A stretch of 7,816 nt of DNA from Clostridia bacterium (GCA_024404435.1 JAKSPW010000056.1:1-7816), one strand, 5' to 3'; shown: positions 1 through 6,889, counted from the stretch's first letter. Program-made: numbers and translations. The notes: generated by a model not told the origin, from the sequence alone.

Positions 1-1296
1 CCTCGGCGGCTCGATGAAGCGTTCTTGGATATAAAGCTGTGCTATCGCGATCGCGCGGCTGAGCGCCCACGGGATGGGCTGCGGGAGCGGCGCGTTCGGA
101 AGCGGCTCTTCCTCGCGGAAGACCATCATCATTTCGGGCGGAGCCTCGCGTCTGCCCGATCTGCCGAGCCTCTGTAAGAACGACGAGACCGTCGTCGGCG
201 CGCCCATCTGCACGACTCTCTCGAGCCGTCCGATGTCGATGCCGAGCTCGAGCGTCACGGTGGCGCAGGTGACGGCGTGATACTCGTCCGAGCGCATCTT
301 CATTTCCGCTTCCTCGCGGAGTGAGGCGGAAAGGTTGCCGTGGTGGATGAGGAAGATGTCGTCCTCTCCCCTGTATTCGGCGCTCGGTCTGAGCGTCGCC
401 GTAACGTACTCGGTTTCCTCGCGGGAATTGGAGAATACTATCGCTTTTTTGTCTCTGACGCAGTCGTAGACGTACTCGTGTCCCGCGTCGATGTGGAAGG
501 TCTCTTCCTCCGGCGCGTCTTCGGTCGCGGCTTCCTCTCCGAGCGTCAGAGCGACGTTTTCTTCCTCCGCCGCCGTCGTCGGACGGGCGTTGATGAAGAA
601 ATGCTCCATGCCGAGCCTCATGCGGAGCGGCAGTTTTTTCGGAGTCGGAACGGCGGTTTTCCTGCCGCTTCCCGCCTCGAGCCATTCGACTGCGAGCGCG
701 GTGTCGCCGACCGTCGCCGAGAGCGCGATCCTTCTCGGATTCACTCCCGCAAGGTGAGAGAGCCGCGTGAGCTGGCAGATTATCTGATTTCCTCTGTCGG
801 TGCCGGTGAGGGTGTGTATCTCGTCGATTATGACGTATCTGAGATCTGAAAACAGCCTCGGGACGTCGCCCGGACGGCGGATGAGCATCGCTTCGAGCGA
901 TTCGGGCGTGATCTGCAGTATCCCCGCGGGATGATCGAGTGCCTTCGTCTTGTGGCTCGCCGCGACGTCTCCGTGCCAGTGATAGACCGGGATGCCGGTC
1001 TCGTCGCAAAGCTCGCTTATGCGCTCGAACTGGTCGTTTATGAGCGATTTGAGAGGTGCGATATACAGCGCACCGAAGCTCTGCGGCGGGTTTTCGTAAA
1101 ACTCCGAAAGGATCGGGAAAAGAGCCGCCTCCGTCTTGCCCGACGCGGTGGATGAAGACAAAAGCAGATTATCGTCGGTCTCAAAGATGACTCTCGCCGC
1201 CTCGAGCTGCATGTCGTGCAGGCTCTGCCATCCGCGGGAGTAGATGAACTCCCTGATAAACGGCGAAAACGAGTAAAAAATCTGTTCGCTGTCCAT
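1..1296 (-). CDS. Lhr-like DEAD/DEAH-box helicase (BrxHI-like), 3' end cut by window edge
   Basis: Predicted ATP-dependent superfamily 2 nucleic-acid helicase; the first 432 codons are in the window and the frame is still open at the left edge. Visible motifs in order are motif I STASGKT (residues 49-55), Ia PLKSLINDQ (81-89), Ib TPE (130-132), a DEIH Walker B box (158-161), motif III SAT (193-195), motif V with ELGIDIG (350-356) and motif VI QRLGRSGRRG (375-384). Both RecA-like domains are therefore present. The ELGIDIG plus QRxGRSGRRG pattern is typical of Lhr-type helicases, the group that includes BrxHI of BREX systems. An acidic insert (about 242-267, rich in Glu) separates the two domains. 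The ATG at 1296 is preceded by GGAAGGG (1302-1308) with a 5-nt spacer. It is the last gene of the visible operon, 51 nt after the lipoprotein gene. The accessory C-terminal region that would separate BrxHI from other Lhr relatives is out of view. Confidence 0.93.
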   Translation of the reverse strand, partial: MDSEQIFYSFSPFIREFIYSRGWQSLHDMQLEAARVIFETDDNLLLSSSTASGKTEAALFPILSEFYENPPQSFGALYIAPLKSLINDQFERISELCDETGIPVYHWHGDVAASHKTKALDHPAGILQITPESLEAMLIRRPGDVPRLFSDLRYVIIDEIHTLTGTDRGNQIICQLTRLSHLAGVNPRRIALSATVGDTALAVEWLEAGSGRKTAVPTPKKLPLRMRLGMEHFFINARPTTAAEEENVALTLGEEAATEDAPEEETFHIDAGHEYVYDCVRDKKAIVFSNSREETEYVTATLRPSAEYRGEDDIFLIHHGNLSASLREEAEMKMRSDEYHAVTCATVTLELGIDIGRLERVVQMGAPTTVSSFLQRLGRSGRREAPPEMMMVFREEEPLPNAPLPQPIPWALSRAIAIAQLYIQERFIEPPR

Positions 1297-1320
1297 GTTT
1301 TCCCTTCCTTTCTTTCGCTG

Positions 1321-1344
1321 CGCGGCGCTTTTCGGGCGTCCGCG
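1321..1344 (-). other. GC-rich intercistronic hairpin between lipoprotein and helicase genes
   Basis: The 51-nt gap can fold into a stem of about 8 bp: 1321-1328 pairs with 1336-1344, with one bulged base at 1339 and a loop at 1329-1335. No T tract follows on the minus strand, so it does not look like an intrinsic terminator. It could protect or process the upstream mRNA, or it could simply reflect the GC-rich sequence. The pairing is seen; any function is inferred. Confidence 0.3.
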
Positions 1345-1347
1345 GCG

Positions 1348-3696
1348 TTACGCGTTGACTATCGCCCAGAAAACGGCGCTTGCCGACAGGTAATAATAGA
1401 GGCTGTCCGCGTTGTGCGTGTTGGAGTTTATCATGTAATCCATGATATGAGTGCCGCCGAACGGATGCTGCGGGTCAAAGGCGGGGTCTCCCTTGTAGGT
1501 GCAGACCACTCCCGACCAGTTGTCCCTGTCGGAGAGGTCGGCAACTCCCGCAAACTCCCAGAGCTCGTCGACGATATAGCTCTTCCTGGAGTCAATGAAC
1601 ATTGCTCCGGAGATGAGCTGCCTGTCATCATAGAACGTTTCCGTTTTGATGTCCATCACGTCGGAGAAGACCGCCGAGTGCTCGGCAAAGCATCCCTTGT
1701 CCGCACCGCTGTCTTCAAATTCTTTGCCGATGGCATACGTTTCGCCGGTCTCGAAGAAGTCGCAGGCGGCATGGACACCGGCATCCTTGACGGTCCTTGC
1801 GCTGAACACGTCGCTGTACGCTTTAAGGGAAGTCGTGCCGTCGAGACTGAACGCCCTTGCGTCAAACTTTGAGCCGGAAATGAGTCCCTTTGCATTCAGG
1901 TTCTGGAATTTCGGTCTGTTTTCGCTGTTCAGCACGAGAGCGGAGAGGAAATAATCCTCGAAATTCGTGATCCTCGTCGTTCCGCTCGCGAGCATTGCCC
2001 TGTACGTCGCGTAGATCTCCTGAAGATCGGTCGTGGAGATCACGCCCGTCGGCTTTTCGTTCCAGCCGATGCGGAACGAGTGGTCGTCGAACACTCCCGT
2101 CGTGAAGAAGACCATTACGCTCAGGTGGCAGATGATCTCCTCGTAAAGATTTGCCGTATACTGCGCTGCCGTCACGTAGGAGTCCGTCACGTAGCAGTAC
2201 TGCTTTCCGGCTTTTTCCTCGCGCAGACCGCTGTGGCTTTCGATGAACGACGCCACGTCGGCGGCACTCGTCTCGACGGTCGCCTTTTTCGACTGCTTGA
2301 CGCTTCCGAAATGAGTCGCAAAGTCGCAGTAGGTGCGTCCTTCCGCCGCGAGCGCCAGAATATATGCGTTGAACGCCTCGATGTCGTTCTTTGCCTCGCT
2401 CTGGAAATTGTAACCCGACGTTATCAGATAATGATAAGCCTCGACGGGATTTGCCGACGTGTCGCAAAGCTTGCCGCAGAAGAGGACGTAGCTGTCGATG
2501 ATGTCGTCGGCGACGGTGCCGTTCTTCCCCTTTTCGTTCATCGTGTCCATCATGACCTCGGCGCAGATCACGGTCATCGCGTCCTCGATCACAGTGTCAA
2601 CGTTCTCTTCCGTGACCATCGGGCTCGTCAGAAGTGCAGCGCGGAGTTCGGAATCGAAGGTGGATATGAATTTTGCGTCGTCGATCGCTTTGACCTTCAG
2701 TGCTTTGGTCTTTGCGAAGGTATTTCCGTCGAGCGTGATCTCGACCGTCTTCGCGGGGTCTATCGTGACGCCCTCGAGTGAGACCATCGGGTCTTCGTTT
2801 TCGCTTATCGGAACGGTGGGAGCGCCGTTTTCATCGTAGTAGATCTTCAGAGCTCCCGTCCTGCTTGCGGGAAAAGCGCAGAAATTCGATGCATATCTGT
2901 TCTGGAACGCCGTGATCTGCTGACGTATGCCGTTGTTCGTGTCGACGTACTGCGTTTTGAAGTCCGACCACTGCTGTGCGTAAGTATTTCTGAGAGTTCT
3001 CTTTGTGGTAACGTTTATCTTGTCGAGCTCTGCCTTCAGGTTTCCGTAGACCGAGTCGAGCTTCTTGTCGAGAGAGTCTACCGAGTCCTCGATCACTCTG
3101 ACGTTGTTCAGCGTGCGCTGCATCACGTCGAGATATGGATCCTTGACGTATCCGAGTATCTTGAGCACGCTGTACGCCGACGTAAGCCCCGAAATGCCGG
3201 ACATGCCGTACTCCATGATCGTGGAGAACGTGTCCTTGGTGAGCATCTTCTTTATCGCCTCGATGCCTTCCTCTATCTCTTTTTCGCCCGCGCCGTTCGT
3301 GCGGATGACGTCCTGCGTCGCACCGACGTATTCCTTTCCCGTGAGCGTACCGGATTCTTTCACCTTTACCTCCACGGTCACGACGTCGGAGGTAACGAGG
3401 AAGTTCGTGCCGACCTCCTTCGGGGACTTGTAGACGGCTTTGACGTCTTCGATCCTCGTTTCTTCGGTGTCGCCGAAGTACAGAACGTAGAATTCAAGGT
3501 CGTCAGAGGAAATGCTTTCCTTAAATACGTCGTCCTCGGAGCGTATCATCACGATGGCGCTGTTTACCGTCACTTCAACGTCAAGCATCACGACGTTCAG
3601 TTCCTTTTCTTTCTTGTCCGCGGAGCTGCAGCCGCACGTGCCGAGCAGCAGGCTCGCGAGAAGAAGGATCGCTGTAATTCTTATATGCAGTTTCAT
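1348..3696 (-). CDS. Large predicted lipoprotein of unknown function, embedded in the operon
   Basis: I do not recognise a family for this 782-residue protein. The N terminus is a lipoprotein signal: basic KLHIR, a Leu-rich core (about 9-18), then a lipobox with candidate lipidated cysteines at 21 or 23 (TCGC is the likelier match) followed by SSADKKEKE. The mature protein should be anchored on the outer face of the cytoplasmic membrane. Residues about 34-130 look beta-rich. Residues 140-185 contain a Gly- and hydrophobic-rich helical stretch (GMSGISGLTSAYSVLKILGY), and about 190-265 form a charged heptad-like helix likely to be coiled coil (for example LDKKLDSVYGNL). The remaining 500 or so residues are mixed, with no catalytic motif I can name. 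The ATG at 3696 has AAGGAG at 3703-3708 with a 6-nt spacer. The gene starts 22 nt after the ATPase stop and ends 51 nt before the helicase start, so it is very probably cotranscribed. A helical segment followed by coiled coil could suggest a membrane-active or oligomerising role, but this is speculation. Confidence 0.88.
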   Translation of the reverse strand: MKLHIRITAILLLASLLLGTCGCSSADKKEKELNVVMLDVEVTVNSAIVMIRSEDDVFKESISSDDLEFYVLYFGDTEETRIEDVKAVYKSPKEVGTNFLVTSDVVTVEVKVKESGTLTGKEYVGATQDVIRTNGAGEKEIEEGIEAIKKMLTKDTFSTIMEYGMSGISGLTSAYSVLKILGYVKDPYLDVMQRTLNNVRVIEDSVDSLDKKLDSVYGNLKAELDKINVTTKRTLRNTYAQQWSDFKTQYVDTNNGIRQQITAFQNRYASNFCAFPASRTGALKIYYDENGAPTVPISENEDPMVSLEGVTIDPAKTVEITLDGNTFAKTKALKVKAIDDAKFISTFDSELRAALLTSPMVTEENVDTVIEDAMTVICAEVMMDTMNEKGKNGTVADDIIDSYVLFCGKLCDTSANPVEAYHYLITSGYNFQSEAKNDIEAFNAYILALAAEGRTYCDFATHFGSVKQSKKATVETSAADVASFIESHSGLREEKAGKQYCYVTDSYVTAAQYTANLYEEIICHLSVMVFFTTGVFDDHSFRIGWNEKPTGVISTTDLQEIYATYRAMLASGTTRITNFEDYFLSALVLNSENRPKFQNLNAKGLISGSKFDARAFSLDGTTSLKAYSDVFSARTVKDAGVHAACDFFETGETYAIGKEFEDSGADKGCFAEHSAVFSDVMDIKTETFYDDRQLISGAMFIDSRKSYIVDELWEFAGVADLSDRDNWSGVVCTYKGDPAFDPQHPFGGTHIMDYMINSNTHNADSLYYYLSASAVFWAIVNA

Positions 3697-3718
3697 GTTT
3701 TTCTCCTTGTTTCTATGC

Positions 3719-5053
3719 TTAAAACACGATATCGTCTATTTCGATCTTCCTCGTCTCTGCGGTTTTTTCTTCGTTCTTTTCTGTCTTTTCCGCTTTTGCC
3801 TCCCCGCGGCTCACGATGTCCGCGTAGCTCTTGTCGGGATTCTGCAAGAGCAGGTCGAGAAGCGAGACGTAGTCCCTGATTATCTCGCGCGGCGTTATCA
3901 TCGAGTCGGCTCCCGCCCTCGAAAGGGACGCGCGCAGGAACTCCGTCATTTCGTCATCCGTTATCCGTGCATCCACGCCGTGATACTGCGCGTGGAGCGC
4001 GGTCAGACGCATCATGAGCGCGAGCATCTCGTCGTCCGACAGCCTTCTCAGCCTTATGACCGGCCCCATCATGCTCTTCAGTCCGTCGGACGCGAATCTT
4101 CCGTCGGAAAGGCGGCTCTTCAGCGCTTCATAGCTGAAAAGTCCGCGCCTCGTGTCCTCGAGGAACTGCGGCGTGCCGCCGAAAAGGAGCATCATGCCGG
4201 GCGCTCTGCCCTGCATCGTGTCGTTATACATCGCGAGCAGTTTTTCGTAGTTCGCCTCGCGCGACACGCGGTTTACTATCTTATAGAGGTTGACTCCCTC
4301 GTCGATAAAGACGCAGAGTCCCGCGTATCCGACCTTTCTGACGAGCGCGCAGATGAGCTTGACGTGATCGTACCAGTTTGTGTCGTCGATGACGGAAATG
4401 CTGCGGAGTCCCGTCTCGCGCCTTGCCTCGGTCTTGTTCGCGTACTCGCCTCTGAGCCATCTGAGGCACGAGGACATCTTCGCGTCGTCCCCTTCTCCGT
4501 ATGCGCGGCAGTATTCTCCGACGATGAGAGCGAAGTCGAATCCGCCGACTCCCGCCTCAAGGCTTCTCGCGTCGGAAATTATCGCCGCCGAGACCTTCGC
4601 GGAAAAGTCCGCGTCCCCGGGCAAAGTGCCCGATGCGGTCACCTTTTCGGCATTGATCGCGTACCAGCGCCCGATGACGGTCGCGAGTGCGCCTCCGTCG
4701 GGAGATGCCTTGCAGGACAGATTGCGTATCAGCTCGCGGTAGGTGGCGAGCCCGCCGACTCCGCAGAGCCTCCTCTCGGGCGAGAGGTCGCAGTCCGCAG
4801 TCACGAAGCCTCTGTCGGCGGCGTAGCCGCGAAGAAGCTGTATGAGAAAGCTCTTGCCCGAGCCGTAGCGTCCGATCACGAAGCGGGTGACTCCCTCTCC
4901 GTCCGCGACGCGCTTCATGTCCTCAGTGAGAGACGCGATCTCGTCCACTCTGCCGATCGCGATGTACGGCGCGCCGGATCTCGGGACGACCCCCGCGCTG
5001 ACGGACGACAAAAGATTTCCGAGTATTCTTTTCGGTATTCTTTCAGTGTTCAA
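3719..5053 (-). CDS. BrxD-like P-loop ATPase (DUF2791 family)
   Basis: Predicted cytoplasmic ATPase of 444 residues, about the usual size for BrxD/DUF2791 proteins. Walker A is GRYGSGKS (61-68). Walker B is LCVFIDEG (246-253) with Asp251 and Glu252. A conserved block MMLLFGGTPQFLED followed by RGLFSYEALKSRL (287-315) and a later TPREIIRD (387-394) are characteristic of the family as I know it. A Lys/Glu-rich tail (418-440) ends the protein. In BREX loci this ATPase is encoded beside the Lhr-like helicase BrxHI; here one lipoprotein gene separates the pair. Its exact biochemical role is unknown. The start is TTG at 5053-5051, supported by GGAGG at 5059-5063 with a 5-nt spacer and by alignment of the N terminus (IPKRILGNLLSSVSAGVVPR). 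It overlaps the end of the upstream TerB gene by 11 nt, suggesting translational coupling. I assign family membership, not proven BREX function. Confidence 0.93.
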   Translation of the reverse strand: MNTERIPKRILGNLLSSVSAGVVPRSGAPYIAIGRVDEIASLTEDMKRVADGEGVTRFVIGRYGSGKSFLIQLLRGYAADRGFVTADCDLSPERRLCGVGGLATYRELIRNLSCKASPDGGALATVIGRWYAINAEKVTASGTLPGDADFSAKVSAAIISDARSLEAGVGGFDFALIVGEYCRAYGEGDDAKMSSCLRWLRGEYANKTEARRETGLRSISVIDDTNWYDHVKLICALVRKVGYAGLCVFIDEGVNLYKIVNRVSREANYEKLLAMYNDTMQGRAPGMMLLFGGTPQFLEDTRRGLFSYEALKSRLSDGRFASDGLKSMMGPVIRLRRLSDDEMLALMMRLTALHAQYHGVDARITDDEMTEFLRASLSRAGADSMITPREIIRDYVSLLDLLLQNPDKSYADIVSRGEAKAEKTEKNEEKTAETRKIEIDDIVF

Positions 5054-6644
5054 GTTCCCCTCCGATATCTTCTCTGTAATCTTCTATAAACGTGTGATCC
5101 GTGCCGTTTTTTTCAAGCACGACGTCTCCTATCTTCTCAAGCGCGAAATCGTTGATCTTTGCGGCGGCATCGTCCGCGAACATACCGTGTTCGCGGCAGT
5201 ACGCCGTGAAGCTCTCTCCGTTCAGAACGGCGAGCAAAGCTCCCTTCAGCTCCGCGTCGAGTCCGTCTTCCCTTTCCTCCGTTTCGTCGGGCACGGACTC
5301 CTCCATCTCCGTCGTGAGTGCGCCGCAGGGCACCTCGTCGTCCGTCCACACCTCGTCGGCGGCGACCTCCCCATCGGTGAGTATCTCGGCGTTGCGCCAC
5401 GATTCCGTCTCGATCTCCGTTGCCTTTTCCGCGGAAAGCGGAGTGCCCGGCGCGTCGTAGAACGCGAGGTATTTTGCCTCCTCCTCGCTCTTTGCGGCGG
5501 CCGCGACTCCCTCGATCTGCGGAGCCGACAGCCTTGATTTTATCCCGCGCCTTGCCCGCACGACGTTCTCCGAGCTTTTGAACAGCTCCGTGACGACCCG
5601 TCTCGCTTCCGGCGAGCGCATATACGTTTTCAGCGTGAGCGTTATCCTCTTTTTGACGCTGCTCGAGCAGAGCGAGCCGCAGAACGCGTCGCGTGTAACG
5701 GTCGTCTCGCGTGCGATCTCTCCGAACAGTCCGCCGCGCGCAAGCTTTTCGGTGACCACGGCGTCGAAGACCTTCTCGGTCTCCCGCGCGAAGCTCTCGT
5801 CGTCCTTGGCGAAGCGGCTTCTCATCGGGTTATAGTCGGACAGCGCAAGGCGGTATATCGGCCCCATTCCGAGTCCGGCTTTTTCGGCGGCATCCGCGTA
5901 GAACTCCTTGACGGTGCTCCGCGAGACCGCGTCGGGTATGACGGGAATGAGTGAATCGGGAAGCGGGATGCCGTAGATGAGGCAATAGTCCGCCATCCAC
6001 TCGGACATATATTTGTCGAGCATCGGATGGATGCTTCTGTATGCGAGCCATGCCGCGGCGAGCTTTTCCGCGCCCTCCGCGGGAGAGAAGACTCCCTCGA
6101 GGTTGATGATCTCGTACAGGTACAGCACGACGTAGGAAAAATCGGCTTCCCTGAGTGCGGCGCCCGCTTCGAGGCTGCTCTTCACGTAAAGGTAATACGC
6201 CCACTGCGCTCCCGAAAGCTGCGAATACTGCGGGATGTAAGAAAAGAACGGAACGTGAGGCGCTTCTCCTCCGCGGCGCATGTGGCTCACGTGCGCGTCA
6301 CGGACGAATTTCTCGTAAAACGTGTAGCCGTTCGGCCACGATCTGACCGAAACGTGCGTGATCTGCGGCCCCGCGGCATCGTATTCGAGCACGCTTTCGC
6401 TCACCGTGCTCTTTTCCCTCACGGGCGCGGGACGGTATCCCGTCGAATAGCGTGAGGTGCGTATTTTCCTTGACGCGGCGGCGTCCCTGCCCGCAGGCGG
6501 GATGCGGAATCCGCCCGAGGTGAACGTCTCGTCTTCTTTAATCTCGACCGTTCCCGTGTCCTTGGGCCTTGGCGGCTCGTATGAGCGCGTGCCCGGACGC
6601 AGTGACTCGAAATCCGCGTCGTCGAATATTCTTTTGTCGCTCAT
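5043..6644 (-). CDS. TerB-N/TerB-C domain protein, first gene of the operon
   Basis: This is a 533-residue protein. Residues 1-95 are polar and probably disordered, rich in Arg, Pro and Ser. A TerB-N module follows (about 97-310) with the signature YIPQYSQLSGAQWAYYLYVK (136-155) and DFSYVVLYLYEIIN (168-181). A TerB-C module spans about 345-533, with SENVVRA (358-364) and INDFALEKIGDVVLE (497-511), interrupted by a Glu/Asp-rich linker (about 410-465). I see no clear central TerB helical domain between them. Such proteins are cytoplasmic and have been linked by comparative genomics to tellurite-type stress systems and to loci with helicases and P-loop ATPases; no enzymatic activity is known to me. 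A longer frame opens at 6668, but that ATG lies inside a hairpin stem. The ATG at 6644 has a perfect AGGAGG (6649-6654) with a 4-nt spacer and is chosen. As the promoter-proximal gene it may act as scaffold or sensor for the ATPase and helicase, which is inference. Confidence 0.92.
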   Translation of the reverse strand: MSDKRIFDDADFESLRPGTRSYEPPRPKDTGTVEIKEDETFTSGGFRIPPAGRDAAASRKIRTSRYSTGYRPAPVREKSTVSESVLEYDAAGPQITHVSVRSWPNGYTFYEKFVRDAHVSHMRRGGEAPHVPFFSYIPQYSQLSGAQWAYYLYVKSSLEAGAALREADFSYVVLYLYEIINLEGVFSPAEGAEKLAAAWLAYRSIHPMLDKYMSEWMADYCLIYGIPLPDSLIPVIPDAVSRSTVKEFYADAAEKAGLGMGPIYRLALSDYNPMRSRFAKDDESFARETEKVFDAVVTEKLARGGLFGEIARETTVTRDAFCGSLCSSSVKKRITLTLKTYMRSPEARRVVTELFKSSENVVRARRGIKSRLSAPQIEGVAAAAKSEEEAKYLAFYDAPGTPLSAEKATEIETESWRNAEILTDGEVAADEVWTDDEVPCGALTTEMEESVPDETEEREDGLDAELKGALLAVLNGESFTAYCREHGMFADDAAAKINDFALEKIGDVVLEKNGTDHTFIEDYREDIGGELEH

Positions 6645-6648
6645 AAAG

Positions 6649-6654
6649 CCTCCT
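6649..6654 (-). promoter_or_regulatory. Ribosome binding site that fixes the TerB-protein start
   Basis: The minus strand reads AGGAGG, then CTTT, then ATG at 6644. This perfect Shine-Dalgarno supports the 6644 start over the upstream in-frame ATG at 6668, which has no comparable site and falls within a stem. Confidence 0.85.
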
Positions 6655-6658
6655 TTTT

Positions 6659-6693
6659 CCGGAGACACTTTTTTGGGAAAAAAGTTTCTCCGG
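6659..6693 (-). repeat. Strong hairpin just upstream of the first Shine-Dalgarno (repeat copy A)
   Basis: Arms 6659-6674 and 6678-6693 are complementary over 16 bp except for one mismatch, with a 3-nt loop (6675-6677). On the minus-strand mRNA the stem ends 4 nt before AGGAGG, so it could affect ribosome access. No T tract follows on either strand, so it is not a standard terminator. Read on the minus strand with its flank up to about 6710, it resembles the element at 6801-6849 (GTTTTTGA, a G-rich part, then AACTTTTT), so I treat it as a diverged copy of the same element in opposite orientation. Confidence 0.65.
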
Positions 6694-6696
6694 CCT

Positions 6697-6717
6697 CTTC
6701 AAAAAACCTTCAAAAAA
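6697..6717. repeat. Short tandem direct repeat, CTTCAAAAAA twice
   Basis: CTTCAAAAAA occurs at 6697-6706 and again at 6708-6717, one base apart. It lies at the inner edge of hairpin copy A, inside the predicted operon leader. It could be a slippage product. TCAAAAA here is also complementary to TTTTTGA at 6803-6809, allowing a long-range pairing in the leader RNA. Confidence 0.4.
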
Positions 6718-6800
6718 GGGGAAAATTTCAGTTTTACTTAACTGACGATTAAGCTTATCTTACGGTTGTTCGCCAATCTTTTTATTCTTTTTTGTTCAAA
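6718..6800. other. AT-rich leader segment without a gene
   Basis: This lies between the two hairpin elements. It holds no convincing reading frame. I see only a small possible stem (CAGTT at 6729-6733 with AACTG at 6740-6744) and a TAAGCTTA palindrome near 6750-6757. Neither has an assignable function and no known riboswitch architecture is apparent. Confidence 0.4.
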
Positions 6801-6849
6801 AGTTTTTGAGGGGGCTTGGGGGAACTTTTTGCAAAAAGTTCCCTCAAAA
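6801..6849 (+). repeat. G-rich palindromic intergenic element (repeat copy B)
   Basis: The core is a perfect palindrome at 6820-6843: GGGAACTTTTT, GC, AAAAAGTTCCC. An alternative outer pairing joins TTTTGAGGG (6804-6812) to CCCTCAAAA (6841-6849), so two mutually exclusive folds share the CCC at 6841-6843. The composition, with G runs followed by AACTTTTT and its complement, resembles short repeats I recall from intergenic regions of gut Clostridia. It lies in the predicted leader of the minus-strand operon and is inverted relative to the copy at 6659-6710. Neither strand shows a clean downstream T tract. Confidence 0.6.
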
Positions 6850-6866
6850 CCGTTTCCCTCTCCCGT

Positions 6867-6880
6867 CGAACACTCGTTCG
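6867..6880 (-). other. 5'-proximal mRNA hairpin of the operon leader
   Basis: CGAAC (6867-6871) pairs with GTTCG (6876-6880) around a 4-nt loop. With transcription predicted to start near 6883, this stem would sit within a few bases of the mRNA 5' end, a position where hairpins can slow 5'-end decay. The stem is short, so chance is possible. Confidence 0.35.
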
Positions 6881-6889
6881 TTTCTTTTC

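Noticed and set aside
340..849. A 169-codon plus-strand open frame opposite the helicase gene
   Set aside because: The minus strand encodes contiguous helicase motifs across this region; the plus-strand frame lacks a ribosome binding site and any motif.
2080..2781. A 233-codon plus-strand open frame antisense to the lipoprotein gene
   Set aside because: It shows no recognisable motif, and the opposite strand encodes a continuous protein with signal peptide and proper ribosome binding site.
3512..5089. A 525-codon open frame on the plus strand, antisense to the ATPase and the start of the lipoprotein gene
   Set aside because: It has Arg/Ala/Val-rich low-information sequence, no ribosome binding site or family motif, and covers strand-opposite sequence of two well-supported genes; it is a by-product of GC-rich codon use.
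6645..6668. An N-terminal extension of the TerB protein starting at 6668
   Set aside because: The upstream ATG lies inside the hairpin stem without its own ribosome binding site, whereas the ATG at 6644 has a perfect AGGAGG 4 nt upstream.
6659..6843. Reading the two large hairpins as intrinsic terminators
   Set aside because: Neither is followed by a convincing T tract outside the stem on either strand, and both lie downstream of the operon promoter within its leader; attenuation cannot be excluded but classic terminators are not shown.
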